DNA of 64,000 nucleotides from Physcomitrium patens (Eukaryota > Streptophyta > Bryopsida > Funariales > Funariaceae). A program made the translations under genes and the position numbers. The stretch covers positions 2,797,503 through 2,861,502 of the forward strand of contig NC_037265.1 in the NCBI RefSeq assembly GCF_000002425.4. The letters are read 5' to 3'. How positions within the stretch are numbered: the stretch's first letter is position 1; each line of letters opens with the position of its first letter. Shown here piece after piece: positions 13,478-24,883 of the stretch. The notes under the pieces were generated by a model. The model saw only the letters and a program-made list of their open reading frames with translations, was not told the DNA's origin and made no database searches.

Positions 13478-14215
13478 TCGACGCCCCCCCGCGTCCACGT
13501 CAGCAACGTCGGGTGGGTGTTTTAAGCTTCTTGGACAAGCGAGAATGTTTTATAAAGTGAGCGAAATTGCTTGGAAATTGTTCGATAAACACACATACAT
13601 AATTAAAGTAACATATGAAAGGGGTTTAAAATAACAATGAATAGGTAAAATTGTAATCAAATGAATTTTTAAACAAACAAACAAGATAGTCTTTTGATCT
13701 TAATCTATACATATAGATATAAATAAATACAAAATTGTAATCAAATTGATGTAATAAATATTGTCATGTTTTCAATCCTTGCATGTATTATGTTTACCTT
13801 AAATTTGACAATATTTTTAATTTTTAAGTATATATCCAATTAGTATATTTATATTTAAATTACTAGAAAGAAATGTATAGTTCTAAGCATGTTATAAGTT
13901 TTTTCTCATGCTCTTGAATTTTGAATGTTTATAAACATTCAAAAGTAACTATTATAAAACTAGGTAGTAAGCCACACTAATTATGATTTCAAATATTAAC
14001 TATTGTACCATTTAAAATCATTTTAAGAATATTATAATTTAATTAAAAAAATAGTTTGGATGAAATGTAACTAGTATATTTAGAGACAAGATTAAAAACA
14101 TCCAAAGTCTTATTAAATTATCTTATCAATATTTTTTTATCTTGTAGCTTGAAAATATATTTATAACTTAATATAGAGATTAGCTACATTTTTTACATGT
14201 ACAAATAGCACTAAA

Positions 14216-14253
<38 letters not shown>

Positions 14254-15426
14254 GCATGTTGAAAACAATCAAGTTGCATCTTTGATAATATGATTAATCT
14301 ATAAAAAATTAAACTTATATTTTAAAAATAAATAGATTTTTATTTCTTTTATTTATTTATTATATATAATAATTTTTTTCTTTGAAAGGTTGTATATGTC
14401 TATAGATTGATTTTGGAATAACCTTGTTGATAATTCTGAATATTTAACATATAGAGTAGTAGAAATTAAAATCAATAATAATATAAATGTTTGAACAAAC
14501 AAAGAAATCCAAAAATTTAATATGACTTAGATTTATGTTTTAACCAATAAAGAATGTATAACTTTAAGCAAATGATAATATAGAACAAATTTCTTTAGCA
14601 GTTGTATAAAATTATAACTTATTTTAGCAACAATTTATTGTGATTCATGTTTTATTTACTTTTTTATTTTTTATTTATATTTTTAAAAAAGAAAGATAGA
14701 AATAAAAAGATAATTTACTAAATAAGTGTTATAGAAAAAATAATAACTTAAGTTTAGAAGACTTGTCAACTAATTAAACTTGTCTTTAATTTGTAACTAT
14801 AAAAGTATCATCTTAAGTTATGTTCATCAAAACTTTATCTATTAAATGTACGATGTTATGGATTTTTTAAAATTCTAATATATTTTGAAGTTTTTGATGT
14901 GTTCTTAAAATAGATTTGAATAATGCAATTAAAATAAGATATAATTTATGCAATAACCAACAAGATTCCAATCATGTTATAAAGTATGAAAACATCAATT
15001 TTAAAACACATGTGATTAAATTTTAACAAAAAGTCAAGTTTAAATTTTTTTACAGAATTATTATAATGTTACTTTCAAGAAAACTAATTTACGACTTTAA
15101 AGGTGAGAAGATGCATGAAAAAGTATTTACTTTTATTTCTTTCAATGCAAAAAATGATTTAAATTTCATTATAGAGCATACAGCAATAAGATACAAAAAG
15201 AGAGTTGTTCTTTAAAAATACATATAAACAATAATATACATTAAAATAGAAAATTTTACAATGCATAGTTTAAAGAAGACTAAAAATAATAATTTACAAA
15301 AATAGTGATAAGACTAGTCTAAATTTTGATCATCCTTGAGTGTACAAGACTAAGAAGTTTTATTTTAAATTATCTTAAATTTTTATATTGATAGCTTATA
15401 CTTTTTAGATTGAAAAGAAGTATATT

Positions 15427-15505
15427 ACTATTATTATTATTATTATTATTATTACATTTGTATAATTATCTTTTTTATTGTTATTATTATTATTATTATT
15501 ATTTC
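15427..15505. repeat. Two (TTA)n microsatellite tracts
   Basis: Trinucleotide TTA/ATT runs at about 15427-15455 and 15478-15503. A similar run occurs at 15660-15681. Confidence 0.8.
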
Positions 15506-18000
15506 TAAAAGTCCTTCATGTCTTGGAGAAGATTGAGGACAGAAGTAAAAAAAAGTTTGTGAAAACAATGCCATATTAAACATTCATTGGAATAGAGTTG
15601 TATAGAGTTTTAATAACACAAAAATATTATAACGTACATCCAATGGTGATTCAGTATGATTATTATTATTATTATTATTATAGTATATATACACACTATT
15701 GTTTATAAATGTATGCATGTGTGTAAACTTGGAACATCAAATACCTATAATTTTGAATCAATTCATTTAACCATTTAATAGAAGCTTGTCTACCTTTCAT
15801 GCAGTACAACTTCAGTTATTATTAATATAAAAATTACATCATTGTGAATAGTGAAGGTCGTAATTTACAATGAATGGAGCGTGATTATCACAGAATAATT
15901 ATTTCAGAACTTTTGGGTGTCTGAATTGAACTAGAGTTATTACATATTTAAAGAATGTTATATCAGAAACACATGTTCTTACAAACCTGTTCAAGAATGT
16001 ATTTATAAAGATGCTGGATGCATGTGTATTTTTATTAAATATATTTTAAATAAGATTTCAGAAGACAAAAGAAATATTTGGGGGATTCTTTTACCTTCAA
16101 CCTTTAAAAACTTAAAATTAGAGTCTTATTCTATTTTTAGCATATTCCAAAATATGCAACCGGAGGATGCCTACATAAAATTAATATTCATTCAAGTAAG
16201 AAATTTGGGTAGGTCCAAACATTTTTAGAGTGCCTGTCAAATTTTGGAGGCAATGAATAAGGAGCACAACTTCCTACTCTAAACTCAACTCTTAAATATA
16301 AAAGTCATGTGGTATTCATTTGTAAATTGAGCTTTGGGATTTGCCTTCAGAACCCTAAGTGTAATATTTAACTTATTTTCTTCTCTTGTTTTATGTTCTT
16401 AAAGTACTTAACAGAGTTATTGTTATATCAATTAATCATTACAGTAATCTTAAACTATTACTTGGTAACTCTAAAACTATCAAAGGCATCTTAATAAATA
16501 ATAAGAAATTTTGTTATTGATATCACACATTGTAAGCTACCAGCAAACAACTTAAACTTTTAACATTTTTGTAGGGAAAAAGACAAAGCCACCATATGGT
16601 ATTCTAATAAAAATAGTAATAATAATAACAATTTACCTTCATTAATCTTTAACAGGTACTATTATTATTACTATTATTTTAGGTTACATATGTGATGATA
16701 TTTTCTTGATTGTAAGCTTGAAGAATGTTTACACTTATATGTAGATATTTTGGGTCTTAATTTTGTATGATCGATAATCTCTCACTGGAGATATATGATA
16801 AACATATATATATATATATATATAGATAGTCTTGCATTCATATAAGTTATAATTTGTCGTTTTCAAATTAAACTTGTCTTTTGAATATGAGACGCACCTC
16901 TTAAATTTAGCTGGACAACAAATCTACAATAACCACCAATTTGTTTTGAAATATAAGCACACCTACACATATTAAGGAGTAAAATGAAAAATCATTTGTT
17001 ACACTTGTAATTCATTTTTTGTACTTTTATTTCATCATATTTTTTTTTTTTTTTTAAAAAAAAAACCCCAATTTATCAGTAGTATTGATATCTATTTGTT
17101 TCACAGTAAAAGTGACAAAGATTGTTTGACTCTTGAGAAAACAAAATAAGCCCTAAACATTGTCTGTAAAAAAATAAAAAAAATGAAACAATTGCCATCA
17201 GTAGTGGCAAAGGTACAGTCACAACATAGTTAACTTAGAAAGTGTGGTGTATTTGTTTGGTGTAAAATGTATGACTGGTCAGCATTGCATTATTAGGGTT
17301 GTGGTACATGAGCTTGGTTTTGACTCCAAGTCTCTCAACTTTTGACCTTTCTAATGCAAATCTGTGGTCTATGTCTACTTCTGCTTCACACATGATTCTT
17401 TCTATTCACTTTGACCATATCCACACAACTTTTTCATGACTAGGATGCATTTTTCACACAAGAATCTTTCACTAGGGATGGCCCAAATAATTTTTTATTT
17501 TTTATTTTGTTTTTTTGTTTGTTTTCTCAAGTGGTACTTCTCTTCCTTTGCAATGATTAACCCAATAAAGCCAACAAGTTTATTATTACAATTACAAAAA
17601 AAGAAACCTTCCATTGTACACTACGCAATGAAGACAATTTATTCAAGAAAAATGAATTGATGACTTTTGTACTTTTAATAAAGAATCATCTCAATTTAAT
17701 GCAAATTGTGATCTCTTTTACAGGACAGGTAATTTCTGTTGCTCATTAGAGTTGTAGTACACCAAAAATAACAAAATAAAAATAAATAAAAAATACAACA
17801 ACAACTTTAGATGCCTATCTCATGTCTACAAGGAACTTCGGATGAGTCATGAAAGTTATCAACTGCAGAACAATTTACACTTTTAAACTTGATTTGGAAG
17901 CTGGGTTCCACTACTCTCTCTTCCTAAGATCATGTTTTAGGGTTTCTTAATGAGAAAACAATATTTATAGGATTCTGTAAACAGATCAATATCCACATGG

Positions 18001-18078
18001 TTTTATTTATTTATTTAGTTATTTATTTATTTATTTAGTTATTTATTTATTTAGTTATTTATTTATTTATATTTATTT
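18001..18078. repeat. TTTA-type microsatellite with interspersed TTAG units
   Basis: Tetranucleotide TTTA repeats broken at regular spacing by TTTAGTTA variants, so the array has a weak higher-order period. Confidence 0.85.
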
Positions 18079-20869
18079 GTACCTGGATGGGATTTATCTG
18101 TCACGTTGAAATTATAATGTTCATTTGTTTATTTAGATACATCCTGTCTTGTGCTCTAATATTCTTGTACTAGAGCAGACATAATAGGTTTTTTTTTAAT
18201 AAAAATAATATTAATACAAGTATAACTTTATATGTGTATATATACATATACATACATCCATATGTATATTTTTATTTAAGTATACAATTGTGTTACCTTG
18301 TGGTATTTTATATTGCCAAAATATCTTTTTCCAACATGTTACTTGCTATGCATAAATTGTCTTGTCTCTTCACCAAGCATGTTTCAATCTTTGATGTTTT
18401 TTCTTGATTTTTTTATTGATATCTTTCTAAAGTAATCTCCCATATTTAATGAGGCTTGTCCATATAATGTGTCTTGTGTGGCTATTGGTTTAGATTACAT
18501 TCTCAAAGACCTTTGCATCCTTTTATTTTCATATAGCACTTAAAGAACTTCATCTCCAAAGAATCCAATTGATTAAACTTTTTCAATGTTAAATTCAATC
18601 TTTTGGCAAACATTGCTTATTTCCATGAAAAAGGTTTTTTGGGCTTTAACTTATGAGACTAGTGAGTAACTTATTTGTGCATTGTATATTTAACTTAAGT
18701 AAGGGCATTCCCAAAATTTGTGCATTGTATATTTTGTGTCACATATGTGACATAGTAGGCACTCTATTGATAACTTGTTAAATTTTGCTTTCCACTTGTT
18801 AATTGCTATTTCTTTATGCCATATTAACTAAGTAATCATTGCTTTATTTTAAACTATAACCTTAAACCATATATTTTCCTAGTTATATAAGTAACTTGGA
18901 TCAAAAATACCACTTCACTTTGTTGAGCCAAATTCTAAGATAAATAAGGATCAGTGTAAGAATTCTCTTTCTAATTTTATAATATATATTATCATATCTT
19001 AGCTATATTTCTATTTATAAACTAGAAGATTAAAAATTAGATTTAAAATTGAATAATAGTATAATCTTAGATTGCTTAGGAATTCTTTATTGCCTTTAGC
19101 TGCAATTACTATTCAAATTAATTCATCATATCCATTTAAATGTGATCTTTTTATTGACTTTGTATCTTAATTCTTTATTGCTTTAATATAATACTATAGA
19201 TTGTAATCCAATATGATCCATTTTTGTATTATAATATATTGGCATAAAGAACATTTAATATGAAAGTAATAGTACTTGAGATTGTTTTCAAGTTATAAAT
19301 CTATAACTTCTCTTATATCATATATATATATATATATATATGAAGTAAGTAATTAAGTGAGAAATTTTATAATTTATGCTAAACATGCTTTAAGCTTTTT
19401 TATCTCTAACTTTTTATTTAAGAAATTATCTTTTATTCTATTGAAATTCAAATATATTAAGGTTCTATGACTTTTGTAATATTAATTAATTAGTGAAAAA
19501 ATCAATGTGAAGATGTATTTTGAATTTTATAGAAACAAAAAATAAATATCAATTGTTGTTTAAGAACCATCTTGTCATAATAAACTAGCTAATAATTTGG
19601 TAATGCTAGTAAAGATATTGATATTTATAAATAGAATGCTACATTACATAATATACTATTTATTCTTACTAGTCATACATTTGCAATAACATATATAAAA
19701 TGAGGTAGAAAAGTCTTTATTTATTCCACATATTTTTTTAATCTGTTCAATATCTATCTTAATATAGAAAAAAATATTATTACTTTAAGCCATGCTAAAA
19801 GTAATAAATTTAAATTTTTATTAAAGATTTTATTGAACATAATCTAAGATGAGTTTTATTTTGCTTATTTCTTCTATTTCATGCTTGTTTTTATTGGTGA
19901 TTTATATTTTCTAAAGAATTAAGTAAAATTTCTTATTTATTTTTTAATTGAAAGTCTCTCATGTTATTTAAGATTAGAAATTATAAGGATCACAAGTATA
20001 ATTGATATTTTAATAACTTAATTTGATTATATACTAATAAAGTTATTTGGATATTTTTACTTGGATCTTTTAGACTACACTCACATTTTTTATTGTATAT
20101 TATAGTAATATTTGTAGTTAAGTACAATGGTTGCTTAGATGAAGTAGGTACAAGAATCAAAATTATGTTCAAGTATTGAGATTTGACTTGTTAAATTTTA
20201 ATCGTATTCAAGTACTTGTTGTACTAGTGCATCTTTAAACTTTTCCTAAGATTCCACAAGAATGGCTGTACAACATTGTTTGTTAGAATAATCATTTGTG
20301 CTCTAATTACAACAAAGTTGCAATGGATTTTCAATACCAAATGATATATACTTCTTAATTTGATAATTATTTTTTTTCTTCAAACTCATTGCTTTCTACT
20401 CATTTATAAACTGGATGACATATAGAATTTTTCCATTAGGCTAGAGTGACAACACATTTGCTAATGCTTAAAATAAAAATTATAAACAATTAGATGGTTG
20501 TAAAGGTTGTACTTCAATTGTATGCTAATTATCATTGATGATTTTGTGACTTGAACAAATTTATGCCAAAGAACAAAAAAATGTCCAAAGTTATTTGCCA
20601 ATCTTCTTTTTAAATGTGTATGGTTTTTGAGCTTTTACAATAATAAACCATTGCAGATTTTGAATTTCCAAAACATTAATTGTAAAAGCAATATAAATAT
20701 GATCTTTGGCCTTTTTTGTATATTCAATTTATTAGCTAGAAAATCGTCTAGTCAATGACAATGTAAAATAATCATGATTTGTCTATGTTGAAAATATCTT
20801 CTTCAAAATGACATACTATTATAGACATCAACATTAATATTAGTAATTAGAAGGATAAAAAGAATTATA

Positions 20870-21280
20870 TAGAAGTAAAAGTAAGTAAATTTTATGATAT
20901 TTTGTAAAGAAGCTTTGTAGGTGTAGATTGAATTTTACAAGTGTTTGTAGGTGATTGATATGTTTAAAACTTGACTAACAAGTTGGCCATGTAACACACA
21001 TGTTGAAAACTTATTTCATAAGTTAGTCACATGTTTTGCACATTAGGCAAATATCAGATAATCTATAGAACATTGCCTTGTGGGTCTTTAGTTGGATAAT
21101 ATATGTAGAAGCAAGAATAAAACCATCTTTACTCTTATCAATGTATTTCTTGTATTCTTCTCTTCAACTCAAGAATCTCTAGTTTCTTTGTATTTGATAA
21201 TAGCCATTATAGTTTTTGTCTTATATCTATTTTTGAGTTATCTACTTTTTTTTTTTGAGTGTCACATGACTGTATTACTT
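20870..21280 (+). repeat. Dispersed LTR-like repeat, copy A
   Basis: Member of a repeat of about 400 bp that recurs at 50510-50760 in the same orientation, and at about 29745-29960, 30880-31280, 31670-32060, 51350-51780 and (short) 57890-57990 in the opposite one. Shared landmarks include GAAGCTTCTAA-like and AAGATATTATCAAATCTA-like strings at one end and AATCTCTAGTTTCTTTGTAT-like strings at the other. No intact LTR ends could be fixed by eye. Confidence 0.6.
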
Positions 21281-22450
21281 CTTTAGAATTTTGTTATACT
21301 TAATATTCTTAACATATTTATAATTTGTAAGTCACCTTGTATTGCTGATAAATGAGATATACTTTCATAGCAACTAATTAATTCTCTACCTCTCATTTTT
21401 TCATATTTTTCATAATGTGACAAAATATTCAAAATTGTTGGTTGTGAAGGAGGTTTAATAAGACAAAATTCCTCCTTTGTCCACTTTACAAGAGTATGTT
21501 GTGCAATTTGTCCACAATTTTGTGTTTTTTTATTACAAATTTTTAGTTGTTGTATGTTGGTTAAGTTTTAAAATGACAAAGAATGCAAGGAATGATTCAT
21601 TGTTGTTAGTTATCTATTATTACTTATATATGCATAGCAAGAAATCATAAATAAAAAAAAATGTTGGAATTCATATTATGTATTAGCATTATTTCCAACT
21701 TTTGTTGCTACCTATGCTAGTGCATGGTTCATTCTTCTTTTGACTTGATTTTTTAGTTATGCACTTCAACAAAGATCTAGTTCTTGTCACTTTTTCTTTG
21801 AATTTTTTAAACTTTAACTAAGTTTAGACTTTTCTTAGCTATGACAAAAGCAATGAGATGGTGAGAAGAAAACAAGACCATGGTGTATTATAATGCTAAG
21901 AAATAATTAATGCATACTTTATAATTAATAGTAATATATTGTCCACATGCTCTACTTTTGCCAAAAACACTTAAAACCATCAAAATTATATGATTTTACA
22001 TAATTTATAAAATTTAAATCTACTAAGGTTATTAATTACAAGAAATACCATTATATATTAGAAAATAAACATTACAAATATGATGACTATAGTTTTTTTA
22101 TTTTTTATTTTTTTTATGTTTATATATATATTTATATTTATATGAGATAATTTAATTCAACTATAATAAATTTATTTATCCACTAATTCAAGATGATAGA
22201 AGTTCCATTGCAAAAGTGCTTAATAGTTCAAATAGAGACTGATCCAATAATTGAGCTAAGACAATACCAAGACGTGGGGCAGAGGATAAATGTTTAAATA
22301 TAGAGTTTATTAATATTATTACTGTTGTTTTCATTGAAAAGCAATATTTCATGAACTTATCTTCATCTAAAATTCAGTATTAAAATTGAAATAAATTGAA
22401 TATTGAAGTGAGATTTATTTTTTTAAAAAATTAAAAACAAAAATGCAAGA

Positions 22451-24883
22451 AACAAGTACTTTCCAAATGGTAAATGTGTCACTAAAACCACAAAGTCGCA
22501 GTGTACAATGCCTTAAGATACAACCAGGTTACTCCCTTCATTCATTTCACTATCATCTAGCCTAGTGAAACCCTAAAAGCCAACCTCCACAACTTCTCCG
22601 AAGCTCATTATCCAGATGAAAATATACCAAATTACACCCACGAATTCGAAACATTGTTCATCCAAACACACCCTTCACCAACGCATATACGGAGTCTCAT
22701 CCGTCCGACAGGTCTGCCTCGACTGTGCCGACCTGGTACCGCAACGAGGACGCATTCGTCGCCGTCGGGCGTGCGCCGTTGTGCGCCGTCGTCGAACTTC
22801 ATTCGTAGTGGCGGAGGAGTGTTGGAATCGAAGACAGGGATACAGGATTCCTCCCGTCGTCGCTGCTGCTCCACCACGACACAAGCTGCAGCGCGGGACA
22901 TGGCAGGGTGAGGCCCAAGGGAAACAACAAAAATAAAAATAAAAATAAAAAAATAAAAACTTTCACACACACACACACATACACATTGTGCTCCTCTGCA
23001 ACTTCGGCAGTCAGCCCCAAGATCCGCGACTTGTCGTCGCAGTGTTCCTGCCCTTTCGCGGTGAAGGACTGGCCTGCTGCTGCTGCAATTACGCTGCGCT
23101 GGAGCTCGTCCTGGGATCTCAATTGAAGCCTAGATGGTGGTGGTGGTGGTGAGGATGTGCCTCGAGTTCTCTTGTGTGATCCATGCGGTTTTGCTCGTTC
23201 GTAAGGTGTTGGAGTGCGCGGGTGTGCCCCTGCACCACTTGCGGGGAGGAGAGAAGAGGCGGACCTGCGGGAGATTGACGCCGTTTCGTCGGGCTTCTTG
23301 CAGCGTGGTCAGTCCCGTCCTCTTGTCTGCTGTGGAGAGCTTCCTCATCGAAACTAAGGCTTGGCGTGTTTGGATTATAGAAACACCAGCGATTGTGGTT
23401 GTTTATCCTTTAAAAATTTAATTTTGAAAATTTTCTAGATTCCGTGCTGCAGGCTTGAAGACTTCTGCTCGTGCCTATTGCAGCTGGCTTAGAGCATTCT
23501 CGGAGGTGCAACCTAATGCGTCATGTTGGAGCATGGTTGGTGTTTTTTTTTTTTTTTTTTTTTTTTTTTCTTTCTCTCTTTTTATTCTTCTTCCCCTCCG
23601 TCTTCCCTTAAGAGCGCTGCCAAGCTATGTTTGGCTTCCACTGGATTCTACTTAATCTAATGATGTATAGGTACACGCTCGTCCCTCATCATGAAGATTT
23701 GTTTCAGCTCGTCCTTGCGACTGAAACCTTACGAGAGACTATTGCATTTCTTTAGGCTTTGGTTGAGGGCTAGCATGCTTCTGCGTACGGATTCGTAGGG
23801 GTTTAGAGACGCCCTTAGTCTTACCCAGCGTGGAGCTTGATTTAGCTTTAAGAATGTGATACTCTAATTTCAGTTTGCAAATTTTTCGCCCGTCTTTAGT
23901 GTTGCGCACTTTTCCATCCTTGATGATTGATTGAGAGCTTCATTGAGAAACGATTTCTACGCATCCAGTTCACAGCGTAATATTCTACAGTCTTGCTAGT
24001 CGGAGCTTAAAGTCAGTGGTTAACATCTTAGACCTGAAACTTAGGTAGATCTCTTAAAACAGTGATTCTCCATTAGCATGAGAAAGGAGGTGATGGTGTC
24101 TTCTGAGAAACAGCTATGCAGTTACCCTGAGTGCTGGATTTCTATGATTTGATAGTTCTGGCGGCCGCCGATTGTTAACATGCTATTCGTTACAAAATAC
24201 AGATGTGAAGGTCAGTACTCAGAGGGATCCAAGAATATGGGCTTGACGGTGCTGCATGTTAAGCGTCAATATGGAGAGTCGAATTTTGATGGTGAAAAAC
24301 AATTCAGAGAAGACTCGGTTCGGATTCGAATCGAAAGGTGATTATTGCTGAAGAATGTTACTTAAGATGCAGCTGTAAGAGAGTCTAACCCTGGAAGACA
24401 AACACAAGAATAGAGAACCTCATGGAATTCGCAACATCGGGGTTTTTCATCTGAACTATAGCTATCCTTGTAAACTTGAAGCAATTGGACCTTTCACCGA
24501 AAATTGAGTTTTGCATCTGTAGGGCAGTGTATCTCCTCACGAGAAAGAAACAACAGAATGACTCAGGATGCCAGTAATTAATTCTGGGTGAAAAGGTTTG
24601 AGATTGAGACAGTCGATGCAGGTTCCAAAATCGGATCTTCATGGAAGGTTAGTTACTCAGAGAGCTTCTTATCGGGTCCTCCTAAAGTATAGAAATACTT
24701 ATTGTTCCACATAGCGGCATGCCTCATTTCAAACCAGAGACACAAGAGCGTTGATCTTAATGGTGCTTTGACAACGGTCCGAGGCCAACCTCATTACAGC
24801 ATGAGTTAATTTATTGAGAAACTCACCGTTCTTCAGTATCTAGCTCAGCAGTTAACCATGGCTGTTCAAGAGCACTAATTTGG
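22451..24883 (+). promoter_or_regulatory. Upstream region and probable long 5' leader of the receptor-like kinase
   Basis: Composition rises sharply from the AT-rich block at about 22.5 kb. A telo-box-like AAACCCTAA lies at 22568-22576. The stretch also has a CA repeat (about 22965-22978), a TGG repeat (about 23134-23151) and a T run of about 28 (23541-23568). Many short open frames occur on both strands, but none shows a family signature. I read this as promoter plus a long, perhaps spliced, 5' untranslated region of the kinase gene. An unrecognised small gene cannot be excluded. Confidence 0.45.

Larger units (their letters stand above)
12944..13550 (-). promoter_or_regulatory. RFC3 upstream region
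   Basis: GC-richer stretch between the RFC3 start and the AT-rich block, presumed promoter and 5' leader. It contains the telo-box pair, the E2F-type site and a run of about 14 C broken only once near 13434-13447. Open frames in this stretch on both strands show no family similarity and are most likely chance. Confidence 0.5.
13551..22450. other. AT-rich gene-free block with decayed repeats
   Basis: About 8.9 kb of very AT-rich sequence. I see no coding exon that I can support. It holds (AT)n at about 14220-14248, 16804-16824 and 19321-19341, (TTA/ATT)n clusters at 15427-15505, 15660-15681 and around 16605-16680, and an ATTT-based tract at 18001-18078. One copy of a dispersed LTR-like repeat lies at about 20870-21280. 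The rest looks like old transposon debris. Confidence 0.7.

Noticed and set aside
13151-13525. Open frames of about 100-115 codons upstream of RFC3
   Set aside because: They overlap on both strands, run through the C tract and E2F-type site, and resemble no protein. Taken as promoter DNA.
15427-15681. Direct repeats as a possible CRISPR array
   Set aside because: They are plain TTA microsatellites in a plant nuclear genome.
22616-23122. Overlapping open frames of 70-114 codons on both strands in a GC-rich stretch
   Set aside because: Arginine- and proline-rich frames on both strands are typical of GC-rich leader DNA. No domain or homologue is recognised.
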